From: an uncultured Eubacteriales bacterium
GTDB lineage: Bacteria > Bacillota > Clostridia > Oscillospirales > CAG-272
Length of the DNA: 64,000 bases
Direction of reading: 5' to 3'
Assembly: GCA_900546695.1 (NCBI GenBank)
Contig: URDX01000002.1
Coordinates: 62,001-126,000, forward strand
Every line of letters starts with the position of its first letter. The first letter of the stretch is position 1. This document shows, piece after piece, positions 1 through 9,719 of this stretch. The position numbers and the translations under genes are program-made. The notes beneath the pieces were generated by a model. That model made no database searches. It saw nothing but the letters and a program-made list of their open reading frames with translations, and was not told the DNA's origin.

Positions 1-1
1 A

Positions 2-187
2 CCCGAGCCGATGCTGCGTGCGGTATACAGCGCGGCAAAAACGGAGGGCGAGCTCAGCTTTGAGCGGCGGATGGGCTGCGGCTTCGGCGCATGCATGGGC
101 TGCTCCTGCAAAACGATAACGGGAAACAAGCGCATCTGCCGAGAGGGACCTGTCATGAAACGGAGTGATATCATATGGGAAGGCTGA
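2..187 (+). CDS. pyrK: Dihydroorotate dehydrogenase B electron-transfer subunit, C-terminal part
   Basis: Only the last 61 codons lie in the window; the start is outside. The visible tail carries the cysteine cluster of the [2Fe-2S] site of PyrK (MGCGFGACMGCSC, then RIC about ten residues later), which passes electrons from FAD/NAD+ to the PyrD subunit of class 1B dihydroorotate dehydrogenase. The reading frame stops 13 bases inside pyrD, so the two subunits are translationally coupled, as usual in Firmicutes. The identity rests on the cysteine pattern plus the directly overlapping pyrD. Confidence 0.9.
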   Translation, partial: PEPMLRAVYSAAKTEGELSFERRMGCGFGACMGCSCKTITGNKRICREGPVMKRSDIIWEG

Positions 188-1092
188 ATGTGAATCTGTG
201 CGGCATCGAGCTCGATAATCCGATAATCCCCGCCTCGGGGACCTTCGGCTACGGCTACGAGTTTGCCGAATACTACGATATAAATTGTCTCGGCAGCTTC
301 TCCTTCAAGGGAACGACCGCCGAGCCCCGCTTCGGAAATCCCACACCGCGCATAGCCGAGGTGCCGAGCGGGCTGCTGAACGCCGTCGGGCTTCAGAACC
401 CTGGTGTTGAGCGGGTGATAAGCGAGGAGCTTCCGCGCCTTGCCCGCTGCTTTCATAAGCCCGTCATGGCGAACGTCAGCGGCTTTTCGATAGACGAGTA
501 CCGACATGTGTGCGAGCTGCTGGGCAGAGAGGAGCAGGTCGGCTGGCTCGAGGTGAACATCAGCTGCCCGAATGTTCACGGCGGCGGAATGAGCTTCGGC
601 ACCGACCCGCATGCTGCGGAGGCTGTTACACGCGCGGTGCGCGAGGTGACGGACAAGCCGATAATAATGAAGCTCTCACCGAACGTTACCGACATCGCCG
701 AGATCGCCCGTGCATGCGAGAGCGGCGGTGCTGACGGGATAAGCCTGATAAATACCGCGCTCGGAATGCGGATAGATATCGCCCGCCGCCGTCCGCTGCT
801 TGCCAATGTCACGGGCGGGCTGTCGGGCAGCGCGCTGCTGCCGATAGCGATAAGGATGGTATATCAGGTCTCGCATGCGGTCTCGGTGCCTGTAGTAGGG
901 CTCGGCGGTGTGTCGTGTGCGGAGGACGTTATCGAGATGATGCTCGCGGGCGCAACCGCCGTTGAGGTGGGTGCCGCGAATCTTATCGACCCTTACGCCT
1001 GCAAAAACATTATCGAGGCTCTGCCCGCGACAATGGACAAATACGGAATAGAAAACCTTACAGATATTATAGGAGGATGTCACAATGAATAA
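175..1092 (+). CDS. pyrD: Dihydroorotate dehydrogenase, catalytic subunit (class 1B)
   Basis: Oxidises dihydroorotate to orotate, the fourth step of UMP synthesis; the FMN-containing barrel works with PyrK. The protein is 305 residues, normal for the family. It shows the N-terminal NPIIPASGTFGYG segment, the catalytic-loop motif NISCPNV containing the active-site cysteine expected in class 1 enzymes, KLSPNV, and the C-terminal phosphate-binding GLGGV and AGATAVEVG segments. The ATG lies inside the end of pyrK and the stop overlaps pyrF by 8 bases, so the genes form one tightly coupled operon. PyrK next door argues for the NAD-dependent 1B type rather than the fumarate-dependent 1A type. Confidence 0.97.
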   Translation: MGRLNVNLCGIELDNPIIPASGTFGYGYEFAEYYDINCLGSFSFKGTTAEPRFGNPTPRIAEVPSGLLNAVGLQNPGVERVISEELPRLARCFHKPVMANVSGFSIDEYRHVCELLGREEQVGWLEVNISCPNVHGGGMSFGTDPHAAEAVTRAVREVTDKPIIMKLSPNVTDIAEIARACESGGADGISLINTALGMRIDIARRRPLLANVTGGLSGSALLPIAIRMVYQVSHAVSVPVVGLGGVSCAEDVIEMMLAGATAVEVGAANLIDPYACKNIIEALPATMDKYGIENLTDIIGGCHNE

Positions 1093-1816
1093 GGATGTAA
1101 TTATTGCCTGCGATTTTCCGAGCGCTGCTCAGACGTACGCTTTCCTCGACCTCTTTACCGAGGAAAAGCCGTTCGTCAAGATCGGAATGGAGCTGTTCTA
1201 CTCGGCGGGACCCGATATCGTCCGCGAGATAAAGCGCCGCGGGCACAAGATATTTCTTGATCTCAAGCTGCATGACATCCCCAACACGGTCGGGCGTTCG
1301 ATGGCTGTGCTCTCGGGGCTCGATGTCGATATCTGCAATCTTCACGCCGCAGGCGGCAGCGAGATGATGCGCGCAGCGGTAAAGGGGCTGACGCGTGAGG
1401 ACGGCAGCAGACCGCTGCTCATAGCGGTAACGATGCTGACCTCGATAGACGAGGAGAGAATGAACGGCGAGCTCGGTATTCCGGGTGCGCTGCCCGACAC
1501 GGTCATGAGGTACGCGCTGTGCGCACGCGACGCGGGACTCGACGGTGTTGTCTGCTCCCCGCTTGAAGCGCAGGCGGTGCACGAGACGTGCGGCGAGAGC
1601 TTTCTTACCGTGACCCCCGGAATACGCTTCTCGGGCGGTGCGGAGGGCGACCAGAAGCGGGTGACCACACCCGCCCGCGCCCGCGAGATAGGCTCGGATT
1701 ACATAGTCGTCGGCAGACCGATAACCGCAGCCGCCGACCCCGTAGAGGCATACCGCCGCTGTGTGCGCGAGTTTATCGGCAGAGCGGCAGCGGATGCAGC
1801 GCGGAACGCGCGGTGA
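1085..1816 (+). CDS. pyrF: Orotidine 5'-phosphate decarboxylase
   Basis: Converts OMP to UMP, the last step of the pathway. The 243-residue protein carries the catalytic Asp-Lys-Asp array in the segment FLDLKLHDIP, preceded by FVKIGMELF, and the C-terminal phosphate-binding segment SDYIVVGRPIT. Its ATG overlaps the end of pyrD and a good Shine-Dalgarno (AGGAGG) sits about 8 bases upstream, inside pyrD. The residue pattern (class with PGIRF before the phosphate loop) fits the longer subfamily of PyrF found in clostridia and actinobacteria. About 100 bases separate it from pyrE. Confidence 0.96.
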   Translation: MNKDVIIACDFPSAAQTYAFLDLFTEEKPFVKIGMELFYSAGPDIVREIKRRGHKIFLDLKLHDIPNTVGRSMAVLSGLDVDICNLHAAGGSEMMRAAVKGLTREDGSRPLLIAVTMLTSIDEERMNGELGIPGALPDTVMRYALCARDAGLDGVVCSPLEAQAVHETCGESFLTVTPGIRFSGGAEGDQKRVTTPARAREIGSDYIVVGRPITAAADPVEAYRRCVREFIGRAAADAARNAR

Positions 1817-1916
1817 GGGCTGCGCGGTGAGAGCCGTGCGGCAGAGCTTGACAAATACAGTAACAAACAAGGCAATATAAACGGAGTGCGGCGATGCCGC
1901 AAGGAGGAGAAGAGAG

Positions 1917-2576
1917 ATGCAGAAAACAAATCTGACGCAGAGACTGATAGCGACCGATCTTTTGTCGATAGGCGCGGTGTTCTTCCGTCCCGACGAGCCC
2001 TTTACATGGGCGAGCGGAATAAAGAGCCCCGTATACTGCGACAACCGTCTGACCCTGACGGAACCGGTCGTTCGCGGCGACATCGAGAACGGACTTGCCG
2101 CTCTCATCCGCGAAAATTATCCCGATGCAGAGGTGCTGATGGGCACATCCACCGCAGGCATCGCGCATGCAGCTATCACCGCGCATCTGCTCGATCTGCC
2201 GATGGGCTACGTACGCAGCGGCGCAAAGGATCACGGCAGACAGAACCGCATCGAGGGCAAGCTCGAGCGCGGACAGCGCGTTGCGGTCGTTGAGGATCTT
2301 ATCTCGACGGGCGGCAGCGTTATCGAGGTAGTCGACGCACTGCGTGAGGCGGGTGCGGAGGTGCTCGGAGTGGTCAGCATCTTCACATACGGAATGCAGC
2401 GCGGGCTCGACCGCCTTGCGGAGGCGAATGTCAAAAACATCTCGCTCACGAACTTCGACGTTATCGCAGAGGTCGCTGCGGAGCTCGGCTACATAAAGCA
2501 GGATGACATCGCGCGGCTCATCGTCTTCCGCAACAACCCGTCCGACGAGAGCTGGATCGGAGGTGCGGACAGATGA
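1917..2576 (+). CDS. pyrE: Orotate phosphoribosyltransferase
   Basis: Joins orotate to PRPP to give OMP. The 219-residue protein has the type I phosphoribosyltransferase PRPP-binding loop [13 protein letters not shown] near residue 122 and the [10 protein letters not shown] loop that closes over the substrate. The start follows AAGGAGGAGAAGAGAG, a strong ribosome site. The 100-base gap before it holds a TTGACA at 1848-1853 but no well-spaced -10 element, so an internal promoter is possible but unproven. The stop overlaps the pyrB start by 4 bases (ATGA). Confidence 0.97.
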   Translation: MQKTNLTQRLIATDLLSIGAVFFRPDEPFTWASGIKSPVYCDNRLTLTEPVVRGDIENGLAALIRENYPDAEVLMGTSTAGIAHAAITAHLLDLPMGYVRSGAKDHGRQNRIEGKLERGQRVAVVEDLISTGGSVIEVVDALREAGAEVLGVVSIFTYGMQRGLDRLAEANVKNISLTNFDVIAEVAAELGYIKQDDIARLIVFRNNPSDESWIGGADR

Positions 2577-3490
2577 GAAGCCTTATCGATATAATGGAGC
2601 TGTCCACCGAGGAAATCGACGGACTGATAAACACGGCGCTCGATATTATCGACAAGCCCGAAAAATACAACGAGTGCTGCCGCCACCGCAAGCTTGCAAC
2701 GCTCTTCTTCGAGCCCTCCACCCGTACCCGTCTGAGCTTTGAGGCGGCGATGTACGAGCTCGGCGGCAATGTTCTCGGCTTCTCCGAGGCGGCATCAAGC
2801 TCCGCTTCAAAGGGCGAGAGCGTCGCGGATACCGTGCGCGTAGTCAGCTGCTATGCGGACATCATCGCAATGCGCCATCCAAAGGAGGGTGCGCCGCTCG
2901 TTGCGGTACGCAATGCGACCGTTCCGATAATCAATGCGGGCGACGGCGGACATAACCATCCGACGCAGACGCTCGCAGACCTGCTCACCATCCGCCGCGA
3001 GAAGGGCGGCTTTGAGGGGCTGACGGTCGGACTGTGCGGCGACCTGAAATTCGGACGCACCGTTCATTCGCTTATCCTTGCAATGTCGAGATACAAGGGC
3101 GTAAAATTCGTGCTCATCTCGCCCGAGGAGCTGCGCGTCCCCCGCTACATAATCTCGGAGGTGCTTGAGCGCGGCGGCATCCCGTACGTTGAGACAACGA
3201 GCCTTGATGAGGCAATGCCCAAGCTCGATATCCTCTACATGACCCGCGTACAGAAGGAGCGTTTCTTCAACGAGGCGGACTACATGCGTCTGAAGGACAG
3301 CTACATCCTGACCCCCGAAAAGCTGCGCGGAGCGCGGAGCGACATGTCGGTGCTGCATCCGCTGCCGAGGGTAAACGAGATCTCGGTCGCGGTCGACGAT
3401 GACCCGCGCGCATGCTACTTCAAGCAGGTGCTGTGCGGTAAATACATGCGCATGGCGCTTATTCTCAAGCTTCTGGAGGTACAGATATGA
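2573..3490 (+). CDS. pyrB: Aspartate carbamoyltransferase, catalytic chain
   Basis: Condenses carbamoyl phosphate with aspartate, the committed step of pyrimidine synthesis. The 305 residues match the catalytic chain of E. coli-type enzymes. The carbamoyl-phosphate site [12 protein letters not shown] is at about residue 46, the second signature [11 protein letters not shown] near residue 124, and the aspartate-domain segment HPLPRVNEI near residue 260. It overlaps pyrE upstream and pyrI downstream by 4 bases each, so PyrB and PyrI should be made in matched amounts for a class B holoenzyme. Confidence 0.97.
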   Translation: MRSLIDIMELSTEEIDGLINTALDIIDKPEKYNECCRHRKLATLFFEPSTRTRLSFEAAMYELGGNVLGFSEAASSSASKGESVADTVRVVSCYADIIAMRHPKEGAPLVAVRNATVPIINAGDGGHNHPTQTLADLLTIRREKGGFEGLTVGLCGDLKFGRTVHSLILAMSRYKGVKFVLISPEELRVPRYIISEVLERGGIPYVETTSLDEAMPKLDILYMTRVQKERFFNEADYMRLKDSYILTPEKLRGARSDMSVLHPLPRVNEISVAVDDDPRACYFKQVLCGKYMRMALILKLLEVQI

Positions 3491-3915
3491 TAATCGGACA
3501 GATAAGAGACGGAATAGTTCTCGACCACATCACGGCGGGAAACGGCATCAGGATATACGACATTCTCGGACTCGGAAAGCTTGACTGCACCGTTGCGATG
3601 ATAAAGAACGCCGACAGCTCAAAGATGGGCAAGAAGGACATCATCAAGGTAGGACAGGTCATCGACCTTGACTTTGCCGTGCTCGGCTACATAGACCCCG
3701 GTATCACCGTCAACATCATCCGTGACGGAAAGCTGCTCAAGCGCGAGCATCTTTCGCTGCCCGAGCGTGTTACGGGCATAATCAAGTGCAAGAATCCCCG
3801 CTGCATCACCTCCTGTGAGCAGGAGCTTGAGCAGGAGTTCAGACTCACCGACCGCGAGCACAAGGTGTATCGCTGCGTTTACTGCGACAGTGAAGCGCCG
3901 CACGATGCCGAGTGA
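3487..3915 (+). CDS. pyrI: Aspartate carbamoyltransferase, regulatory chain
   Basis: Allosteric subunit that binds nucleotides and holds the catalytic trimers through a zinc domain. The 142-residue protein has the N-terminal ferredoxin-like nucleotide domain and, from about residue 97, the four zinc cysteines in a C-x4-C ... C-x2-C layout (CKNPRC and CVYC). Overlaps pyrB by 4 bases. Its presence predicts end-product feedback on the pathway, unlike the many Firmicutes that lack pyrI. Confidence 0.95.
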   Translation: MIIGQIRDGIVLDHITAGNGIRIYDILGLGKLDCTVAMIKNADSSKMGKKDIIKVGQVIDLDFAVLGYIDPGITVNIIRDGKLLKREHLSLPERVTGIIKCKNPRCITSCEQELEQEFRLTDREHKVYRCVYCDSEAPHDAE

Positions 3916-3950
3916 CCGACCGCAGCAAACCGACAGCAAAAGGAGAAAAA

Positions 3951-6900
3951 ATGAAGAGAACCGATATAAAGAAGATACTTATCATAGGCTCGGGCCCTAT
4001 CGTCATAGGTCAGGCAGCCGAGTTTGACTATGCAGGCACACAGGCATGTCTCGCACTCAAGGAGGAGGGCTACGAGGTAATTCTCGTCAACTCAAATCCC
4101 GCGACGATTATGACCGATACCACCATTGCCGACAAGGTCTATATGGAGCCGCTTACGCTCGAATATGTAGCAAAGATAATCCGCTACGAGCGCCCCGACG
4201 CGATTGTTCCCGGCATCGGCGGACAGACGGGCCTTAACCTTGCAATGCAGCTCGAGAAGAAGGGCATCCTCCGCGAATGCGGCGTTGAGCTTCTCGGAAC
4301 GAGCAGCGAGAGCATCGAGCGCGCAGAGGACAGAGAACTGTTCAAGGAGATGTGCGAGTCGATAGGCGAGCCTGTCATTCCGTCCGAGATAACCTATAAT
4401 ATCGAGGAGGCGAGAGCCGCGGCAGAGCGCATCGGCTACCCGATAGTTCTGCGCCCCGCGTTTACCCTCGGCGGTACGGGCGGCGGCTTTGCCGAGAATG
4501 CTGCGGAGCTCGAGGAGCTTGCTCCGAATGCGTTCGCACTCTCACCCGTTCATCAGGTGCTTATCGAGAAGAGCGTCAAGGGCTATAAGGAGATAGAGTT
4601 TGAGGTAATGCGCGACGGCGACGATAACGCCATCCCGATCTGCGGCATGGAAAATGTCGACCCCGTCGGCGTTCACACGGGCGACTCAATCGTCGTTGCC
4701 CCCATTCTTTCGCTCTCCGACGGCGACCGCGACATGCTCTGCGACAGCGCGCTGCGCATCATCCGCGAGCTCAAGATAGCGGGCGGCTGCAACGTTCAGT
4801 TCGCGCTCGACCCCTGCTCGAGCCGCTATTATCTTATCGAGGTCAACCCGAGAGTTTCACGCTCCTCCGCACTTGCATCTAAGGCGAGCGGTTATCCCAT
4901 CGCGCGCGTTACCGCAAAGATAGCGGTCGGCATGACACTTGCAGAGATACCCGTTGCGGGCGGAACGGCAGCTATCGCGCCGAGTCTTGACTATATCGTT
5001 GCAAAGTTCCCGCGCTTCCCGTTCGATAAGTTCACCACCGTTCCGAACACCCTCGGTACGCAGATGAAGGCGACGGGCGAGGTCATGTGTATCGGCTCAA
5101 ATCTTGAGGAGTGCATTCTTAAGTCGGTACGCTCGCTTGAGATAGGCGTGTGCCATCTCCGCCTCGAGCGCTTCGATTCGACCGACAGTGCCGAGCTGCT
5201 GTCGTATGTTTCGGTATTCCATGACGATAACATATATGCGATAGCGGAGCTTTTGCGCCGCGGTGAGAGCATCGAGCGGCTGCATAAGGCTACCATGATA
5301 ACCGAGCTGTTTCTTGAGAGCATCGCGCGCATCACAGCAATGGAAAAGAAACTCGCCGCCGCACCGAACGACATCGCACTGCTGCGCGAGGCAAAGGTAA
5401 TGGGATTCTCGGATAAATACATAGCGCTGCTTTGGAATATTCCCGAGCTCAATGTATATAAGGTGCGCCGCGAAAGCGGCATAGTTCCCGTATTCCGCAT
5501 GGTCGATACCCTCCATACGGGCAGCTACATCGCATATCTCTATTCTTCCTATACGGGCGAGAATCAGTCCCGCCTTACCGATAAAAAGAAGATAGTTGTG
5601 CTCGGTGCGGGTCCTATCCGTATCGGTCAGGGTGTCGAGTTCGACTACTCCACGGTTCACGCGGTACAGACCATCCGCCGTGCGGGCTATGAGGCTATCA
5701 TCATCAATAATAACCCCGAGACGGTCTCCACCGACTATACCACATCGGACAAGCTCTATTTTGAGCCGCTTACGCCCGAGGATGTTATGGCTATTATCGA
5801 CTACGAGCAGCCCGACGGCGTTATCGCATCGCTCGGCGGTCAGACGGCTATCAATCTCGCACATCCGCTCGCAGAGCGCGGTGTCAAGATAATCGGCACC
5901 GACTGCGATGCCATCGAGCGCGCGGAAAACCGCAAGAGCTTTGAGCGCATCCTCCGCGAGCTCGGCATCCCGCAGCCGCAGGGCAGGGCGGTCACTAATG
6001 TCGAGGACGGAATCAGCGCCGCCGCAGAGATCGGCTATCCCGTGCTTGTCCGCCCGAGCTTTGTTCTCGGCGGCAGAGCGATGGAGATAGTCGCAAACGA
6101 GGAGATGCTTCGTCATTACCTCAAGACCGCGGTCGAGGTCGATACCGACAAGCCCGTGCTCGTCGACCACTATATCCAGGGCAAGGAGGTCGAGGTCGAC
6201 GCGGTCTGCGACGGTCACGATGTGTTCGTGCCCGGTATAATGGAGCTCGTCGAGCGTACGGGCGTGCATTCGGGCGACTCCATCAGCGTTTATCCGTCAT
6301 ACTCCATCTCGGATAAGGTCAAGGGCACTATTCTCGGCTACGCAAAGAAGCTCGGTCTCGGCATCGGCATAGTAGGTCTGTACAATATCCAGTTTATCGT
6401 CGATGAGCATGACGATGTTTATATCATCGAGGTCAACCCGCGTTCGTCGCGCACCGTGCCCTTCCTCTCGAAAGCGACGGGCTACTCGCTCGCCGATATC
6501 GCGACCGATGTCATACTCGGCAAGAGTCTCAAGGAGCAGGGCATCTTCGGCATCTATCCCGATGAAAAGAGCCGCCACTACGTCAAGGCTCCCGTGTTCT
6601 CGTCGGGCAAGCTCAAGGGGCTGGATTTCTATCTCTCCCCCGAGATGAAGTCGACGGGCGAGGCTATCGGCTACGACCGCTCGCTCTCCCGCGCGATGTA
6701 TAAGGCACTTCAGGCATCGGGCATGAAGCTGCAGAACTACGGCACCGTTGTCGTCACCCTTGCCGACGAGGATAAGGAGGAGGCGCTTCCGATGGTGCGC
6801 AGCTTCTACAATATGGGCTTTAACATCGCCGCCACCGCGGGCACGGCGGAATTCCTCAAGAAGAACGGCATCCGCACGCATAAGCTCGGTAAGATATCCG

Positions 6901-7124
6901 AGGGCAGCAACGAGATACTTGATTTCATCCGCTCGGGCTTTGTAAGCTATGTTATCAATACCCGTGCGATATCCTCCGGCGTTCACTATAAGGACGGCGG
7001 AGAGATACGCCGCTGCGCGACCGAGAACGGTGTTACTATCTTTACGTCGCTCGATACGGTGCGCATCGTTACTGAGGTTCTTGAAGAGATGACTATATCT
7101 GTATCGACGATTGATGCTGAATGA
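3951..7124 (+). CDS. carB: Carbamoyl-phosphate synthase, large subunit
   Basis: Makes carbamoyl phosphate from bicarbonate, ammonia and two ATP. The ATG at 3951 follows AAGGAGAAAAA; an upstream in-frame start at 3912 lies in the pyrI stop region and lacks a ribosome site, so I use 3951 (1057 residues, close to the family length). Two homologous halves are visible, each with an ATP-grasp domain: GSGPIVIGQAAEFDYAGTQA near residue 15 and GAGPIRIGQGVEFDYSTVHA near residue 550, with a C-terminal MGS-like allosteric domain that contains the GMKLQN and TAGTAEFL segments. The glutaminase partner carA is not in the window after carB; it may precede pyrK or sit elsewhere. A terminator follows at once. 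Confidence 0.97.
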   Translation: MKRTDIKKILIIGSGPIVIGQAAEFDYAGTQACLALKEEGYEVILVNSNPATIMTDTTIADKVYMEPLTLEYVAKIIRYERPDAIVPGIGGQTGLNLAMQLEKKGILRECGVELLGTSSESIERAEDRELFKEMCESIGEPVIPSEITYNIEEARAAAERIGYPIVLRPAFTLGGTGGGFAENAAELEELAPNAFALSPVHQVLIEKSVKGYKEIEFEVMRDGDDNAIPICGMENVDPVGVHTGDSIVVAPILSLSDGDRDMLCDSALRIIRELKIAGGCNVQFALDPCSSRYYLIEVNPRVSRSSALASKASGYPIARVTAKIAVGMTLAEIPVAGGTAAIAPSLDYIVAKFPRFPFDKFTTVPNTLGTQMKATGEVMCIGSNLEECILKSVRSLEIGVCHLRLERFDSTDSAELLSYVSVFHDDNIYAIAELLRRGESIERLHKATMITELFLESIARITAMEKKLAAAPNDIALLREAKVMGFSDKYIALLWNIPELNVYKVRRESGIVPVFRMVDTLHTGSYIAYLYSSYTGENQSRLTDKKKIVVLGAGPIRIGQGVEFDYSTVHAVQTIRRAGYEAIIINNNPETVSTDYTTSDKLYFEPLTPEDVMAIIDYEQPDGVIASLGGQTAINLAHPLAERGVKIIGTDCDAIERAENRKSFERILRELGIPQPQGRAVTNVEDGISAAAEIGYPVLVRPSFVLGGRAMEIVANEEMLRHYLKTAVEVDTDKPVLVDHYIQGKEVEVDAVCDGHDVFVPGIMELVERTGVHSGDSISVYPSYSISDKVKGTILGYAKKLGLGIGIVGLYNIQFIVDEHDDVYIIEVNPRSSRTVPFLSKATGYSLADIATDVILGKSLKEQGIFGIYPDEKSRHYVKAPVFSSGKLKGLDFYLSPEMKSTGEAIGYDRSLSRAMYKALQASGMKLQNYGTVVVTLADEDKEEALPMVRSFYNMGFNIAATAGTAEFLKKNGIRTHKLGKISEGSNEILDFIRSGFVSYVINTRAISSGVHYKDGGEIRRCATENGVTIFTSLDTVRIVTEVLEEMTISVSTIDAE

Positions 7125-7151
7125 TTCGGCGCCATACCGCAAAATATCTCA

Positions 7152-7188
7152 TCCGCCGCAGGCTTTTTACGGTCTGCGGCGGATTTTT
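7152..7188 (+). terminator. Intrinsic terminator of the pyr operon
   Basis: A perfect 10-bp stem (TCCGCCGCAG at 7152-7161 with CTGCGGCGGA at 7174-7183) is followed by TTTTT, 28 bases after the carB stop. Confidence 0.9.
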
Positions 7189-7306
7189 AGTTCCGTCACG
7201 CTCAAATGTCACAGCCGCTGCTCAAACTCCGCGCAAGTCCCGTTCGACCCCTGACGTGTTCACGCTGTGTTAATTTGTTACGTTTTTTCGGAGCGGCGTG
7301 AAATGG

Positions 7307-7335
7307 TTGACGGCGAGGATATTGTTTGATATAAT
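7307..7335 (+). promoter_or_regulatory. Sigma-A promoter of the DUF1538/PII genes
   Basis: TTGACG at 7307-7312, a 17-base spacer, and TATAAT at 7330-7335. The start point would be near 7342, leaving about 80 bases of leader before the ATG at 7422. Confidence 0.85.
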
Positions 7336-7421
7336 AAAGAAGTATAATACATCTAATAGGTATACCGCAGACGGATGCCGACGAACGCCGCCGCAAGGTG
7401 CAGACCGAAAGGAGACGATAG

Positions 7422-8987
7422 ATGAAGCTGCCGCTTAAGCTCGGAAAACGCAAGATACCCGCACTCGAACGAACGCGGACCGCACTGACCGAAAAACTGC
7501 GTGAATCGGTGATGTCGGTGCTGCCGATAATGCTGATAGTAACGCTGCTCTGCCTGTGCATAGCACCGATGCAGCCCGAGCTGCTGCTTGCATTTCTTGT
7601 GGGTACGGTCATGCTCGTAGTCGGAATGGGACTTTTCTCGCTCGGCGCGGAGCACTCGATGACCGAGATAGGAAACAAGATAGGAACGGCATTGACGCGG
7701 ACAAAAAATCTCCCGCTCATACTCGGTGTGTCGTTTATTCTCGGCTTTGCGATAACGATAGCCGAGCCCGATCTTCAGGTGCTTGCGGAAACCGTTCCGC
7801 ATATCGACAGCACGCTGCTGCTTGCCGTCGTCGGTGCGGGAGTGGGTCTGTTTATGTCGGTGTGTATGCTCCGCATAATGTACGGTGTCAGGCTCAGATG
7901 GGTGCTGCTCGGCAGCTATGCAGTCGTTTTTCTGCTCGCATCGCTCACCGATCCGCGCTTTCTCTCTATCGCGTTTGATTCGGGCGGGGTCACGACGGGA
8001 CCGATGACCGTGCCGTTCATACTCGCGCTCGGCGTGGGCGTTTCAAACGTACGAAGCGACGACCGCGCGGAAGCGGATAGCTTCGGACTTGTCGCGCTCT
8101 GCTCGATAGGACCGATAATTGCCGTTATGCTGCTCGGCTTGCTCGGCGGCGACAGCGAGGGCGCATTCGAGCTTGCGGCTGCGCGCTACGGCAGCACCGT
8201 CGAGATAGGTCGGAGCTTCATTTCGGCGCTGCCCGTCTATATCAAAGAGACAGCGGTCGCCATGCTGCCGATAATCGTTATCTTTCTGATATTCCAGCTG
8301 CTCGTTTTCCGCATGAGCCGTCGGAGATTCCTTTCGGTGCTTTTCGGCATCGCGTATACATACGTCGGGCTCGTTCTGTTTCTCACGGGCGTGAATGTCG
8401 GCTTTTCCGCGCTCGGCGCGGCACTCGGGGCGGCTATGACCGAGGAATGGCTGAAATATCTGCTCATACCGCTGTCGGCGCTGCTCGGTTGGTTTATAAT
8501 CTCGGCTGAGCCCGCGGTCGCGGTGCTCGAGCGTCAGATAGAAGAGGTCAGCGCGGGCGCGATATCGGGCAGGGTAATAAAGCGCAGTCTGTCTGTCGCG
8601 ATAGCGCTTGCAATGTCACTCTCTATGCTGCGCGTGCTGACGGGAATATCGCTGCTCTGGTTTGTCGTGCCCGGCTATGCCGCCGCGCTTGCGCTGTCGT
8701 TCTTTGTGCCCGACATATATACCGCCATCGCATTCGATTCGGGCGGCGTCGCGTCGGGTCCGATGACCGCAACGTTTATGCTCCGCTTTATGATGGGCGC
8801 GAGTCTCGCGCTCGGCGGGAATGTGCTGTCGGATGCTTTCGGAATAGTCGCGCTTGTCGCAATGATGCCGCTGCTGTCCATTCAGCTCGTCGGATTTTAT
8901 TACGGCAGAATCGCGCCGAGGCGTCAGCCCGATGCCGAGAGCTACGGCGACTACGATATTATCGATCTGTGGGAGGAGTCTGCATGA
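7422..8987 (+). CDS. DUF1538 family integral membrane protein
   Basis: A 521-residue polytopic membrane protein of unknown function. It has two homologous halves of about 230 residues. Each half contains a near-identical loop, AFDSGGVTTGPMTV at about residue 186 and AFDSGGVASGPMTA at about residue 435, the hallmark of DUF1538. This inverted or tandem repeat design is typical of carriers, so a transport role is likely but the substrate is unknown. The start follows AAAGGAGACGATAG. The stop overlaps the next gene (ATGA), a PII-like protein, which suggests that the PII protein senses or gates this transporter, as GlnK does for AmtB; that link is inference. Confidence 0.85.
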   Translation: MKLPLKLGKRKIPALERTRTALTEKLRESVMSVLPIMLIVTLLCLCIAPMQPELLLAFLVGTVMLVVGMGLFSLGAEHSMTEIGNKIGTALTRTKNLPLILGVSFILGFAITIAEPDLQVLAETVPHIDSTLLLAVVGAGVGLFMSVCMLRIMYGVRLRWVLLGSYAVVFLLASLTDPRFLSIAFDSGGVTTGPMTVPFILALGVGVSNVRSDDRAEADSFGLVALCSIGPIIAVMLLGLLGGDSEGAFELAAARYGSTVEIGRSFISALPVYIKETAVAMLPIIVIFLIFQLLVFRMSRRRFLSVLFGIAYTYVGLVLFLTGVNVGFSALGAALGAAMTEEWLKYLLIPLSALLGWFIISAEPAVAVLERQIEEVSAGAISGRVIKRSLSVAIALAMSLSMLRVLTGISLLWFVVPGYAAALALSFFVPDIYTAIAFDSGGVASGPMTATFMLRFMMGASLALGGNVLSDAFGIVALVAMMPLLSIQLVGFYYGRIAPRRQPDAESYGDYDIIDLWEESA

Positions 8988-9649
8988 ACTATGTTATTTC
9001 GATAACCAAGCCAGAGGCGATGCCGCATCTTGAGCAGCTGTGCGGCGAGCTGTCCGTACCGATATGCGTGAGCATACACGGCAGGGGAACTGCGACGGGA
9101 AGCATGCTCGAGCTGCTTGGAATAGAGTCGAGCGAGCGGCAGGTGATGCTGTCGGTCGCATCGCGTGAGAAAACAAAGACGCTTATTGAGGAGCAGCGAC
9201 GCAGACTGCATCTCGGCGTACCGGGGCACGGGATAGTCATCGCCGTGCCGATAAAAAGCGTAGGAGGAGGCAAGACAATGGCAATGCTGAGAGGGAACGA
9301 GCCGATGGAAAAGAGCGCGCCGCCGCAGAGCTGCTCGCACGAGCTTATAGTGATAATCGCGGGCAAGGGGCAGACTGACCGCGTTATGAATGCAGCCCGA
9401 GAGGCGGGGGCACGCGGCGGTACCGTGCTGCACGGAAAGGGCACGGGCAGCGGCGCGGAGAAGTTCTATAATATCTCCATCGCCGAGGAGAAGGAGGTCA
9501 TTCTCATCGTCTCCGATACCGAAAACAAGGCTGCCATCATGCGCGCCGTGCTCATGAAGGCGGGACCCGATACCGAGTCGGGCGCGGTGGTCTTTTCGCT
9601 GCCGACGACCGCGGTCGCGGGCTTCGGCTTTCCCGACACCGAGCTGTGA
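8984..9649 (+). CDS. Tandem PII-like signalling protein
   Basis: A 221-residue protein made of two PII (GlnB-like) ferredoxin folds. The first (about 1-105) has SIHGRGTATGSM and an AVPIKSVGG strand; the second (about 115-221) has GGTVLHGKGTGSG, followed by KEVILIVSDTE. Both HGRGT/HGKGT loops are where PII proteins bind nucleotide. The usual uridylylation T-loop tyrosine region is not obvious. The ATG at 8984 overlaps the DUF1538 stop and follows GGGAGGAG. An in-frame GTG at 8969 is possible but worse placed. A fused dimer of PII domains beside DUF1538 suggests a dedicated regulator of that membrane protein. Confidence 0.85.
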   Translation: MNYVISITKPEAMPHLEQLCGELSVPICVSIHGRGTATGSMLELLGIESSERQVMLSVASREKTKTLIEEQRRRLHLGVPGHGIVIAVPIKSVGGGKTMAMLRGNEPMEKSAPPQSCSHELIVIIAGKGQTDRVMNAAREAGARGGTVLHGKGTGSGAEKFYNISIAEEKEVILIVSDTENKAAIMRAVLMKAGPDTESGAVVFSLPTTAVAGFGFPDTEL

Positions 9650-9719
9650 GATGTGCGCTCTGCGTGAGCGCCGAAATGTATCATGTCATAATTGACAACG
9701 CCATCCGCGGCGGCAAACG

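Noticed and set aside
1848..1873. Internal promoter between pyrF and pyrE (TTGACA ... TATAAA)
   Set aside because: The spacer between the hexamers is over 20 bases, too long for a normal sigma-A promoter.
5097..6269. Long open frame (390 codons) on the minus strand opposite carB
   Set aside because: carB on the + strand is certain; the opposite frame is an effect of GC-rich codon bias and has no recognisable protein pattern or ribosome site.
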